From contig CAUEEP010000742.1 in the NCBI GenBank assembly GCA_958450365.1, positions 512,001 to 576,000 of the forward strand: 64,000 nt of DNA, given 5' to 3'. Every line of letters starts with the position of its first letter. Position 1 is the stretch's first letter. Below are positions 43,550 to 54,639 of the stretch, piece after piece. A program made the translations under genes and the position numbers. The DNA is from Mesorhabditis belari. Lineage: Eukaryota; Nematoda; Chromadorea; Rhabditida; Rhabditidae. The notes under the pieces were generated by a model. It saw only the letters and a list, made by a program, of their open reading frames with translations. It did not search any database and was not told the DNA's origin.

Positions 43550-44895
43550 GGGTCTATCCCAAAATAGCGCCGTAACCAAAACAGCGCCAATGAAAAAACG
43601 CCCGGAACAGCGCCCACCACACCACCCCCAAAAAACCCCCCCCACCAAAGCCCCACCACGGCCCCAAGAAAAACGCCCGAAACAGCGCCCACCAAAACAG
43701 CGCCAATGAAAGAAACGCCCGAAACAGCGCCCACCAAAACAGCGCCAATGAAAAAAACGCCCAAAACGCCGACGCAAAACAGAGTTTTTTTTCTCTTTTA
43801 CAATGTACAATTCATTTTTTTTATTAGCAGCTTTTAATTTTGATAATTTATTTAAAAATAACATGACCAACAATTAAACGATGCATAAAAAACATCAAAA
43901 TAGCATCAAATTAATAATCCAAGTCCTGGCATACATCAGAAAAGTTCTTTTTCTAAAACACAATCGTATTAATTAATAGTCCAAGCGACTCTGAAACATC
44001 ATAAGTGAGAACCATTAATCCTTGAACGAAGATTTTGTTAATAGGATCCTGGGATACATCAGGTAAGTTCTTTTTCTAAAACACAATCGTATTAACCTTT
44101 TATAATTAAAAACCTGAATAGCTCCATAAACGCTCTTGAAAAAAATGTTTTGGCATAGTAATTTATCGAGTAATTGTCAAGGCAGTCTGTATTTGTCTGT
44201 GCACCTGGGTTGCCTACCCGAGATTGGCAAATACTCTCAATTTCAACTTTCCTGGAATTGTAACACTTGATGATTTGACACAAAAGAAAAATTTTACCAA
44301 CATCAAAGATGCGCGTGGGCCATATAACCGTGCACTTCTTAAAAACCTAGGTTTCAGAGCTCGCGTTTCCATTGACCAAAACACAAAATTAAAAAACAGT
44401 CCCGGACCAACTTTTTGCGTAGAATTCAGAAATTTGCTTTTTGAGCCTAGTTTATCAGCCAGATTTTCGTGAAAAAATTATTTTGACTTTTCGGCGCAGA
44501 ATATAGAAAAAATTTCATGGAAAAATAGAATTCCACAAAAACTCAATTTAGTATTCTGAAAGAGCGTAAAAAGAGCTATTGAATGACATATAACACTTGA
44601 TGGTTCGATGAAATATGAAATTTCACTAACATCAAAGTCGCCGCCTTTAATTCTGAAATTTTGGATGATGGTTTTCGGATTATTTTATTTTTTCCGTTCA
44701 TTTTTGGGCCTAACTTAAAATTTGTAGTGTTCGGATTTTTGATTTAAAGACGATTATTTTTGTTACCTATGTGCGCTGTTTTGGGTACGGCGCTGTTTTG
44801 GGTACGGCGCTATTTTGGGTACGGCGCTATTTTGGGTACGGCGCTGTTTTGGGTACGGCTCTGTTTTGGGTACGGCTCTGTTTTGGGATAGACCC
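43550..44895. mobile_element. Non-autonomous MULE with repetitive inverted ends
   Basis: Starts GGGTCTATCCCAAAATAGCG and ends in the inverse TTTTGGGATAGACCC. Flanks TGTTTTTT and TGTTTTCT agree at 7 of 8 positions, a probable 8-bp target duplication. The left end carries a tandem of AAAACAGCGCCAATGAAAAA units and the right end TTTTGGGTACGGCGCTG units. No transposase is present. The interior has two pairs of diverged internal repeats (TTCTTTTTCTAAAACACAAT at about 43945 and 44070) and an 82-codon open frame at 44224-44472 without recognised homology. Confidence 0.85.
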
Positions 44896-45314
44896 TGTTT
44901 TCTTCTTCTTTTTTCTGTATAATGTCAAAAATTTGAGCACTTACATTTACTTCAATTTCTTTTTATAAATCAAAAATATTTACTCTCTTGAAGAAACATC
45001 GAAATTCATTTCATTAATCAAATCGTAAAAACAAAATAGCTAAAGATCATCAAATCTATTTACAAGTCATCAAACAGATTTAATTATGATCAACATTAAA
45101 ATGGTTACAAAAAATAGAATGAAACAAAAAAAAAAAGTTTAAAGTGTATTACACACTGAAAAAATGTCTAAAATTTTTAGCAAATTACAACTATTTTAGA
45201 AATTAAAAACATGAAATCACAGAAATTTTAGTTAATTTTCGTGGTAGAATAGAAAGCTTTTCTATCAAAAAAAAAAAACCTACTTTACCTTTGCTAAAGT
45301 TTCCTCAATGACAC

Positions 45315-48022
45315 TCAATCAACATATGTTTGCGGGGATCTGCTATGCGGACTTAAACTATTGATTGTCGCCGATCCATAATGATCATATTTTTGAAGAG
45401 ATCCTGGGAAACTCTCAAAATTCTCTTCTTCCATATAGCCGAAACTGCGATCGCGCATTGGACGAAGCTTTTGTCTGAAATTTGTCTGATTTTAATTTTC
45501 ATTTCATTGCTACACTTGAAGAGAAGATTGTGCGAGTTGCATAAAGTAAAGAAATGAATGGATTAAACCGGAGAGAAGATTGAACCTTTTTTTCCTTTCC
45601 GTACAACTATCCGGTATCTTCTCTAACCACTAAGCTAACCGGTATCTTAGAGAAGAAAGAAGGAATACAAGGAAGGGAATGAAGAGAGAGAAGGAAGAGA
45701 GAGAAGGAAGGAAGAGAAGGAAGGAAAGGAAGAGAGAGAAGGAAGAGAGAGAAGGAAGGAAGAGAAGGAAGGAAGAGAAGGAAGCTCACCTCCTTGACTC
45801 AGTTGATTCTACGTCTTGGCTGAAGCCACGAAGCATCGGATTTCTTTTAACGACTCGTGGAGAAGATTGTCCAATCAGGGGCACTTGGGGAAGTGAGTTG
45901 TACGCTGTATGGACCTGAAGTTTTGATTGAATCTTTTGATTCGGTCTTTTGATTTGATCTTTTGATTGGATCTTGATTGAATCTTTTGATCGGATTCAAC
46001 TTGAACTGTTGATCATTCTCACTGTTAACTCTTTTGCGAATGATTCACCTGATATAGCGCCACGTGTCCACAATTGCGAACTCTCATCCTCTCGCACATG
46101 TCGAGTGCTTGAACGGTGTTTGACGGATGAAGAATCGAGCTGTACTCACACAACAGAACATATGCAAACGGACGGGGTTGACCGTTTCGATATCTGCAAA
46201 GTTGAAGTTAAATCTTTGTCGTTTTTTTTTCGAATTAAAATCTTATTCAAATTTTGATTTGATTTTAAATCTAATAAAAATGTAATAAAAATGTAATAAA
46301 AATGTAATAAAAATCAAATAAAAATCAAATAAAAATCAAATAAAAATCAAATACAAATCTAATAAAAATCTCTTTCCTCTCAAATCTTCAAATTCAAATC
46401 TCTAACCAAAGCGGAATCTTTAGTTTCAAATCTCTGAACGGTTGAGAAATCAACTCTATATGGTCAACATTTTCTTTTCTTTTTTTTTAAACCTTTCATT
46501 TCAATTCTCATAGTGTAAAAATGAAAGTCATAATAAAGTTTTTCCGATTTCCAATCATATTTTATCACTTCTTATCAATTCTCGACAAAATTCCCCTCAA
46601 AATTCATCCATTTCTCATTTCATTTGACATTTTTAACTCATAAATTAAAGCTTTCACTTCAAAAATCCTTAAGGAATGAATTTTTAAAAGAAAAATTCAA
46701 AAACTTCTCGGAAACTTGAAAAATTTTGAATTTTGAATATCGCGTGATGGATGAACACGGAAATTTTCTGTTTTTTTTCAAGATTCGATAATTTTTCAAT
46801 TCAAAAACCAAGTTATTTTAAAACAATTACCTTTATTTTAAATATTATACAAACTTCTTAAGCTCTTGCTTTTCTTCAGCCTTTCTTTGATCTTCTTTAA
46901 GAAAAGTCTTTAAGAAACGCCCTTCTTTCGGTCCACCCTCACTCCAATCAAGTTTCCCAAAAGTTTTTTTGACGCTTTTTTTGGAAATCTTGTGATTTTA
47001 ACAACAAGAAACACTGATTCTTTCAAGAAAAAAAAGCTGAATGATGTGTTCGTCTAGTAAAAGCTCTTCTTGATTTATGTCTGTAAAAGCTCTTCCTGAT
47101 TTCTATCTTCTTCTTCTTCTTCTTCTTCTTCTTCTTCTTCTTCTTCTTCTTCTTTTTTTGTTTAGTTTTATTTTTAGCTTTTCTTTTTATCTATAAAACT
47201 CACACATTCGGATGTCTGAGCAACGAGATTCTTCGTAAATTCCAATTCCTTGGTGAGTATTTGTAGATCTCGCGAGCGCCCGACCATTGTAGCCAAGTCT
47301 TCTCAAGGGCTTGAGGCTAGAATTTGGAGCTTTGAATGATTTTTATCTAGGTTTTAAAACCTCTAAAAATATCTTTTCATTTCAGTTTCGAGCTCGACTG
47401 TTTGTTTAAGGCTTAGCATCTGATCAAATCACTAGAAATCGAATTAGCTAGATTCTGATCAGGATTCAGACGCAATCCAGGTCAAATCACTAGAAATTGA
47501 CGAGATTCTGATCAGAATTCGACCCCATTTCAGGCTAAATCACTAGAAATTGACCAGATTCTGACTTCAGACCCAATCAGACTTCAGACCCAATCAGAAA
47601 CCGACTAGATTCTGTTCAAAACCCAGACCCAAGTCTAGCTCTTGACAAGTCAGTGGCTTGTACTCAAGTATTGAACTAAATAGAACTAAAATAGCTTAAG
47701 AGAAGAAAGCTTTATATTTGAAAACGATTTGAAAACCTTCGAAGCATCATCCAACAACTTGAAACCGATCACAATGTAGCCGGCGTGTCGATGCGCGGGC
47801 AAGCGATTCTCCGTCGAAGTGGCCGCTTTTTGAATGGTGTAAACCTCATCGTAACACCCTGAAAGTTGATTTTATCGTTATCATTATAGTTAGAGTTTCT
47901 CAAATCACCATATTGACTATTCGGTGACGCGCCACAATCCCTGATCACTTGGGTCACTTCGCCGGTTCGCCCGGTGTAGTCCGGTGAGGAGAAATGCGCG
48001 AAATGAAGATACGGGAAAAGGG
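45315..48022 (-). CDS. Unrecognised conserved-looking protein, 5' end not found
   Basis: Six minus-strand exons with agreeing phases: 48022-47909, 47858-47737, 47316-47204, 46193-46049, 45914-45790, 45474-45315. The stop is TGA at 45317-45315. They give about 257 residues. The first four exons look like a folded domain with even composition and conserved-type motifs: YTGRTGEVTQVIRDCG, HRHAGYIVIGFKLL, TWLQWSGAREIYKYSP, GQPRPFAYVLLCEYSS and LDMCERMRVRNCGHVALYQ. The last two are Ser/Arg-rich, as in a disordered tail (VVKRNPMLRGFSQDVEST). No signal peptide or membrane helix is seen in this part. The first exon begins inside a codon, so at least one upstream exon is missing. Intron 3 is long and minisatellite-bearing; intron 5 holds a tRNA-derived SINE. 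I cannot name the family. Confidence 0.8.
45545..45660 (-). repeat. tRNA-derived SINE in intron 5 of the 45-48 kb gene
   Basis: Minus strand: GGTTAGCTTAGTGGTTAGAG (A-box), AAGGTTCAATCTTCTC (B-box), tail ATTCATTTCTTTACTTTATG. Sense orientation to the host gene. Followed at 45660-45785 by a GGAAGGAAGAGA polypurine tract. Confidence 0.72.
46265..46375. repeat. AATAAAAATCAA minisatellite, intron
   Basis: Two related units, TAATAAAAATG and CAAATAAAAAT, in tandem within intron 3 of the 45-48 kb gene. Confidence 0.85.
47108..47155. repeat. (CTT)n microsatellite
   Basis: Sixteen uninterrupted CTT triplets in the same intron, 50 bp past the exon donor at 47204. Confidence 0.95.
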
Positions 48023-48284
48023 CTGAAAATTTGGGGAATTTCATTTATTAATCCCTAAATTTGTTCATTTTTCTTTTAAAAACATTTTTTCATTTCCCCA
48101 TCCACCCTCAGTTTCACTAGAATATTCAAGTTTTCACAATAAAATTCTCTGAACAAAGTACAAAATCTTTTCCTAGATTTAATAAGGAAATTTGATCGCC
48201 TAAATGGCGTATATTGTTTTCCGTGAAAGATTTCGTTGTTGAATATATTGCGGATATTTAACTTCAATCTTTGGAGACGAAACT

Positions 48285-48655
48285 TGAGAAGCTCAAAAAG
48301 AACTACTACTTTAGATAACTCAAAAAGAACTACTACTTTAGATAACTCAAAAACAACCACTCCTTTAGATAACTCAAAAAGAGCTACTCTTTTAGATAAC
48401 TAAAAAAAACTACTACTTTAGATAACTCAAAAACAACTACTTCTTTAGATAACTAAAAAACAACCACTCCTTTAGATAATTCAAAAAGAACTACTCCTTT
48501 TGATAACTCAAAAAGAACTACTCTTTTAGATAACTACAAAAAGAATTACTCCTTTAGATAACTCAAAAAGAGCTACTCCTTTCGATAGCTACAAAAAGAA
48601 CTACTCCTTCCGATAACTCAAAAACAACCACTCAAAGCAACTACTCCTTTCGATA
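48285..48655. repeat. Minisatellite, unit CTCAAAAAGAACTACTACTT plus TAGATAA
   Basis: Fourteen or more 24- to 28-bp units with substitutions. From here to 49540 no exon was found, although the 5' part of the 45-48 kb gene should lie upstream. Confidence 0.85.
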
Positions 48656-49544
48656 CCACTAGAAAACGAAAATTCTCATTCTTAGCTCATGTGGAACAAT
48701 CGCTTTCACAAGCTTGTTCAAGATTCACTAAGAAACTAGTGAACTTCTCTGCTTTCAACAACCTATCCAAACTTAAAATTCAATCTTTCAACAATAAAAT
48801 CTTCAATGTTTGACTCAAAATCGAGAACAGAATCAAAAAAGAACTTCATATCTTTTTCCAAAACGAATTTCAAAACGTAAACCACTCAAAAACAAGAACT
48901 CCTTTCGATCACTAACCACTAAAAAACGAAAATTTTCATTCTTAGCTCTTGTGGGAAAATCACAGGCGCACAATCGTTTCCATACTCATTTTCAAACTTT
49001 CGCAAAAACCAAAAATTAGCTTTCTTTCGAAATCTTCAATCTTTTAAGAACAAAATTTTCGATTCTTGAGAAAAAGATCTTTGATCAAAAAGCTTTTCCC
49101 TTGTTCATTTTCAAAATTTCCCAAACTAAATCCCAATGTGACCCCGAGAAATCCTTGCGAAAACCTTTCTCAGATCAAATTTCTCTTTTATCACCCAGAA
49201 AAGAAATTCGTTTGGTTTGGATTTTGATGAAGTAAGATTGAAATCAAAAATCCCTCGATTATTGGAGGGGATTTTGAGGTAAAATCTTCTTCGTTTTCAC
49301 ATCTATTTACGTTATCACACCAAAAATATCTGGGGAATTGTTTTTTAAATAATTTTAAAAAATTGGAGCTCTAAGAGAGAGAGAAAGAGAAAGAGAGAAA
49401 GAAAGCGGCAATTGGGTTACACCCACACTCAAATGATCCCATTGAATTATGTCCTAAAATTAGACTCTTCAATGAATAGGGAGAATTCGCCGAATTCTTT
49501 TCTAGTGAAAGAATTTAAATGTTTCAGATGATTGCTGTTTGAGG

Positions 49545-50065
49545 AAGTTTACTAGGTTTACTAGTCTAGTAGGTCTACTAGGTCTACTAGGTCTACTAGG
49601 TCTACTAGGTTTACTAGGTCTACTAGGTCTACTAGGTCTACTAGGTCTACTAGGTCTACTAGGTCTACTAGGCCCACTAGGGTCTACTAGGGTCTACTAG
49701 GGTCTACTAGGTCTACTAGGTCTACTAGGGTCTACTAGGTCTACTAGGTCTACTAGGGTCTACTAGGTCTACTAGGTCCTACTAGGTCTACTAGGTCTAC
49801 TAGGTCTACTAGGTTTACTAGCTTTAGGTCTACTAGGTTTACTAGGTCTACTAGGTCTACTAGGTCTACTAGGTCTACTAGGTCTACTAGGTCTACTAGG
49901 TCTACTAGGTCTACTAGGTCTACTAGGTCTACTAGGTTTACTAGGTCTACTAGGTTTACTAGGTCTACTAGGTTTACTAGGTCTACTAGGTCTACTAGGT
50001 CTACTAGGTTTACTAGGTCTACTAGGTTTACTAGGTCTACTAGGTTTACTAGTTTACTAGTCATA
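49545..50065. repeat. 9-bp minisatellite, unit GGTCTACTA
   Basis: More than 55 copies over 520 bp with GGTTTACTA variants. The longest perfect-period array in the window. Confidence 0.95.
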
Positions 50066-50614
50066 ATTCAAGCTCTATCAAATCTTCAACAATGAATAGA
50101 TAATCTTCAAATCTTCAAAAGAACCTTTGAATACTTTGTATTAGACAATTAGAACTTAGATTTTTGAGGGATTTTCGAGAAAAATTAAAGTATTCAGTAA
50201 CTTATTCAGAAAGAACTGAACTCGAAATTTGGATACTTTCATCTAAATTTAGCTCAGAATAAGGAGAGATTTGCTTGGGCTTTGGTTTGTTACTCATCGA
50301 GATTGGAGATGAAAAGATTTTCCACTTCATTTCAAGTGAACAAGAAGAAAAAAAAACATTGGTCAACTAGACGATTCTAGAAAAAAAAAAACTAGTGTTT
50401 TTTTGAGTTCTGCTGTTTTTTTGAGAATCTCATGGTGTTCCAGAATCCTCCAGCAGCTTTGCCTAGTTTCGTAACGCGCTCCTATTGTTGACAATCTCCA
50501 GTGAACAAGAAAAGTAATCCTTTTTTGAATCCTTTTCCACTTTTTTCTTTTTTCGGTGGAATTCAGAAACTTTATTGAAAGTATTATAAGTAAATAGATT
50601 AAGGCTGAAGAGAA

Positions 50615-50935
50615 GATTGTTTAAAGTAATTTAAAGTAATTTAAAGTTATCTAAAGTAATTTAAAGTTATCTAAAGTAATTTAAAGTAATTTAAAGTTAT
50701 TTAAAGTTATTTAAAGTAATTTAAAGTTATTTAAAGTAATTTAAAGTTATCTAAAGTAATTTAAAGTTATCTAAAGTAATTTAAAGTAATTTAAAGTTAT
50801 TTAAAGTTATTTAAGTTTATTTAAAGTTATTTGAAGTTATCTAAAGTAATTTAAAGTTATCTAAAGTAATTTGAAGTAATTTAAAGTTATTTAAAGTTAT
50901 TTAAAGTTATTTAAAGTTATTTAAAGTAGTTGTAG
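50615..50935. repeat. AATTTAAAGTTATTTAAAGT minisatellite
   Basis: 10-bp unit TTATTTAAAG alternating with TAATTTAAAG and TTATCTAAAG forms in higher-order blocks. Confidence 0.92.
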
Positions 50936-51196
50936 TCTGAAGAAAACACTTTCTAGTACACAAAAGGGCGATGTTTAAGCTCAACTTCTCACTTTAATTT
51001 AGTTCAAAAAGATTATGGCTAAACTTGTTGGCACAAACTGGCAGAAAACTTGCTCCTTGACTGACTGGAAAGACTCTAGGCTCGATTAGAACATTCTTTT
51101 TTTCGAAATTTTCTTTAAAATAATCGAAAAGCACTTAAAATTCTTCACCTACAACTATATTTTTCATTTTTTTTCACATTCAAAATAAAAACCAAA

Positions 51197-51649
51197 CTAT
51201 AGCCATTGCCAAAATGCTAAAATCGTTTCTTTTCTTTCAACAATACTTCCGGTGTCCCTTGTCAAGCTTTTTGTCGCGAACAGATCCCATTTTACTTTGA
51301 AATGCACACAAAACCTTTGAGATTTCCGTTTTCTCAAATCGCCCGTGCTCATAAAATTTCTAGTCACAACCACTTGCAAAAAGCGCATAAAAAATGGCAA
51401 TTCTGTTTCTGCAAAATTCTGTTTTGATTGGAAAAACTATATGAAACGATGAAAACGATCAAAATGAAAAATCAAGCTAGAATCAATCTTGAAAATTCTG
51501 AATAACTCACGCTTCAAATCGATACATTTAAGTAGAAGACCCTCAGTGAAGAGTGAACTTTCTTTAATCGAATGACACTCGGAGACAGCTTTCTCGTATG
51601 TTGAGTCTTCAGATGAGAAACTAAACGTTAATTTGATCACAAATGGCAT
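51197..51649 (-). CDS. Unknown two-exon protein, 116 residues
   Basis: Exons 51649-51511 and 51408-51197 on the minus strand join in phase across a 102-bp GT-AG intron (GTGAGT...TTTTGCAG). Exon 1 starts MPFVIKLTFSFSSED and contains SECHSIKESSLFTEG; exon 2 holds ELPFFMRFLQVVVTRNF and DLRKRKSQRFCVHFK, and ends LAFWQWL before TAG. The product is basic, with no signal peptide. Composition is that of a folded or partly folded protein rather than a repeat artefact. Further 5' exons are possible. No family recognised. Confidence 0.6.
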
Positions 51650-51899
51650 TAAAGTTAGTAAACCCTAGGTCTTTAGATAGCTTTTTAGTTCTTGTCTAAG
51701 ACAAGTGTCTAGTCTAGTCTTGTCTAGAACTTATTGTGATCTTATTGCAGAAAACTAGGTCCAAAAAAACTGAACTTCTAGTCGAACTGCAAAATCTAAA
51801 ATTTGCCTAACCGTAAATATCGCATAAAGTGATCAACACTATGCTGGAATTCGAGCGAGAATCGTCTCATTTTTGAGATTTTGAGATATATAGTTGAAG

Positions 51900-52137
51900 T
51901 TGGAGTTGGAGTTGGAGTTTAGTAAAGTGTGGATGGATGTGAAGGGGACCTTTTTTTTGAGTACTTGTCTACCCGGGAAATATCTTCTGAATGGGAGTTC
52001 CGTTCGCTAGAAAAACCCTCGGGGGAGTCCTGAAGAAAGGGCGGGGCTTGTTTCAGAGAGAATCAGTTCCGTTTACAGCTTCTTTTCCTTTTTTTAAAAC
52101 AATTTCTTGATATTTCGAGAGCTATTACCAAAACAAG
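51900..52137. other. Short unique stretch with GGAGTT repeat
   Basis: Holds GTTGGAGTTGGAGTTGGAGT and a G-rich block, CGGGGGAGTCC, at about 52020. No gene seen. Confidence 0.4.
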
Positions 52138-52620
52138 ATCCTTATGGATTTTTTCGAGAATCCAAATTTACATTTCCACTTCAAAGCTTTTCGGGAATGG
52201 GTGTTGATTTCAAGATTTCAGTGTTGAAAGTAGGATTGGACTTTCGAGGGAAAGGTCGGATGAGAATAACAAGTTGAACTTTTCTAGGTGGTAAGCTTGA
52301 AGAAGTTGAAGTTTGTTAGGTGAATAAAGCGGTAAGCTTGAAGAAGTTGAAGTTTGCTAGGGGAAAGAAGTGGTAAGCTTGAACAAGTTGAACTTTGCTA
52401 GGTGAATAAAGCGGTAAGCTTGAACTAGTTGAACTTTTCTAGGTGGTAAGCTTGAAGAAGTTGAAGTTTGTTAGGTGAAAGAAGCGGTAAGCTTGAAGAA
52501 GTTGAAGTTTGCTAGGTGAAAGAAGCGGTAACCTTGAACAACTTGAACTTTTCTAGGTGAATAAAGCGGTAAGCTTGAAGAAGTTAAACTTTTCTAGGTA
52601 AAGCGATAAGCTTTAAAGTC
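52138..52620 (+). repeat. Left arm of a 2.9-kb palindrome
   Basis: Inverse of 54640-55064 at about 95% by eye. A unique part of about 140 bp (AGATTTCAGTGTTGAAAGTA) comes first. A minisatellite of GGTAAGCTTGAAGAAGTTGA with AGTTTGCTAGGTGAATAAAG units follows. Confidence 0.9.
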
Positions 52621-53477
52621 ATACCGTAAGCAGAAGCGTCTGGCGACTCTTCTAGACTTGCCTCATGTATTTTGAGCTATTTAAAAGTAGAAAAACACCC
52701 GTTTACTTCTTTGCTTTCAACTCATATCAACATTACGAACCTCAGTAAGAAAATGGGCAATTCAATGCACCAGAAAGGGTATGATTTGCACTTTTTTTTG
52801 AAGCACAAAGGGCAATTTGAAAACACTGAAGAAGCAGAAAGGAACATCAAAGTATAAGTGATCCTGATGAATTTTAAAAACTCCCTACTGGTTAATTTAC
52901 CTATTAAGTTATCAAATGAGCTATCAAACTCAAAAGTTTGGATCTACTAGCGTCATCAGAGCCGTTTTTTTATATAATACCAACCACACTTTCAACACCT
53001 TCTTAATTTTGTTGCCTCTGTTGCTCTGACTCTAAATTTGTCCTCAACTACTGTGTCCAAAAAAAACTGAGCTTTTCTTTTCTAGAAGTTCCGTGAATTT
53101 CTTAAAGATCCGGTGACCTCTTCACTTTTTTTCTTCTCTTCACTGGATTTGCATGCAAATTTTGTTTTTTTCTTTTCCTGGCAAAGGGAATTTCGTTGAT
53201 TTTTGGAACGTCTCAAGGTTGAAAAAAAAAGTTTGAAGGAAAGAACAAGACACCAAAAATGAGTTTTCCCATCTTTTGAATGAAATCCCTAAACGTACTC
53301 CGGCTCTACAGCTATCTGAAGGGGCATAAGCTCAAAATTCTGAAGCCATTTTGAGAAAACTAAAAAAAAATCAAAAACATAAACTCATGAATATTTTTAC
53401 GTTAAAATCTCTTCTTAAGTTAAGGCAATTTTTCAATGACCCGGTGAATAACATCTTTTTAAAAAGGCGCTCGACAA

Positions 53478-53555
53478 AGCCGGTCATGGCCGACTGGCTA
53501 AGAGTCGTCTATTATAGTCGGGAGGTCGAGGGTTCAATCCCCTGAGCCTCTTCTT
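53478..53555 (+). repeat. tRNA-derived repeat, long-variable-arm type
   Basis: GGTCATGGCCGACTGGCTAA (A-box) and GGTCGAGGGTTCAATCCCCT (B-box) are well kept on the plus strand. The acceptor stems do not pair, so this is not a working tRNA. The head resembles class II tRNAs such as Leu or Ser. Lies between the palindrome arms. Confidence 0.65.
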
Positions 53556-53938
53556 CCTATTTTTTTTCGATTATATGGCTCTTCCTTGGATTTAGGACTT
53601 AAAGATTGTGCTTGTGTATTGCTTGTACTATATAATTTGTGTGAATAAATCAAGCAGCCTTGACAATCCAGTCAATAAGGGTGATGGCATTAGCTCTGAA
53701 ATTTCTTTCCAAATACCATTCAAATGTTGTAGAATTTCTTTGATTTTGATTAGATGATTAGATGATACAATTAGATGATTCACAAAAATCCGATGCGCCT
53801 GATACTAAAGGATTAAACTCACCAGCCGAAAAAATCCCCAAAATCCCAAAATCCCAAAATCCTTGGAGTTTATTCGAATCAACTTCTCATCCCCAAAAAT
53901 TCCCGTTGTCTTTTTGCGCAAAAATGTTTACGCAAACG

Positions 53939-54042
53939 GATTTCCAGCTGAAAAGAAACGCAAATGTGAGCTGTTTGAGCAAAAATGTTTACGCAAACGG
54001 AAAAACAGCTCACATTTGGCGTTTCTTTTCAGATGGAAATCC
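53939..54042. repeat. Hairpin with duplicated loop motif
   Basis: GGATTTCCAGCTGAAAAGAA pairs with TTCTTTTCAGATGGAAATCC over about 38 bases. The loop carries a second copy of AAAATGTTTACGCAAACGG, the first standing just before the left arm. Confidence 0.8.
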
Positions 54043-54496
54043 TTGAAGAAAAGAAAAGAAAACTGAGAAAAGATAGAGTCGAAAATAAATCCCCATAGGT
54101 TATTTTGAGAAAGAAAAAGTGAAAAGGAAAAGAAAAAATGACCCATTCCCAAATAAAAACAAATCAAAAGGCGTAAATCCGTTTTATTTTTAGAAGAAAA
54201 CAATAGATAAATGCCTTTTGCTTTTTTTGAATCGAAGAAAATTGGAAAGCCAAAAGTTTTATTGTCTTTCTCTGACGTCTTTCCCTTTTTTGGTATCTTG
54301 TGAAAGCTATACTTGACGAAAAATAGAAATTTCAAGTATTGAACAGTGTTCTAGAAGGAGTTTCTTTACCAGGCAAAGCCTTTTCATTTAAACGCACGCT
54401 TTCTGGTGCACTCAAAAGCTGAATCTAGTACACTAGAGGGTGGATGTTTGAGTATAAGGATGGCAAGAGATAGTGTTACATAGTTACAATATTATA

Positions 54497-54610
54497 GTTA
54501 CAATAAGAAATTGAGCCAATCTGTAGACACAATTTTTTTTTTGTAATCTCAAAACTCGTAGGACTGCAAGAAAAGTGTGTCTACAGATTGGCTCAATTTC
54601 TTATTGTAAC
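54497..54610. mobile_element. Small foldback MITE
   Basis: Arms of 35 bases, GTTACAATAAGAAATTGAGC onwards, are perfectly inverse at 54576-54610. The centre is T-rich. Confidence 0.8.
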
Positions 54611-54639
54611 TAGAATATTATTACTGTAATATTGCTAGA

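Noticed and set aside
45973..46257. Cys-rich secreted-looking plus-strand protein
   Set aside because: It is the shadow of exon 46193-46049 of the minus-strand gene, which has splice sites and fits in phase with five neighbours.
49545..50065. CRISPR-like array
   Set aside because: Units are directly adjacent without spacers; it is a simple minisatellite in a eukaryotic genome. The same holds for the other arrays.
53478..53555. Functional tRNA with long variable arm
   Set aside because: The A and B boxes are good but the acceptor stem does not pair.
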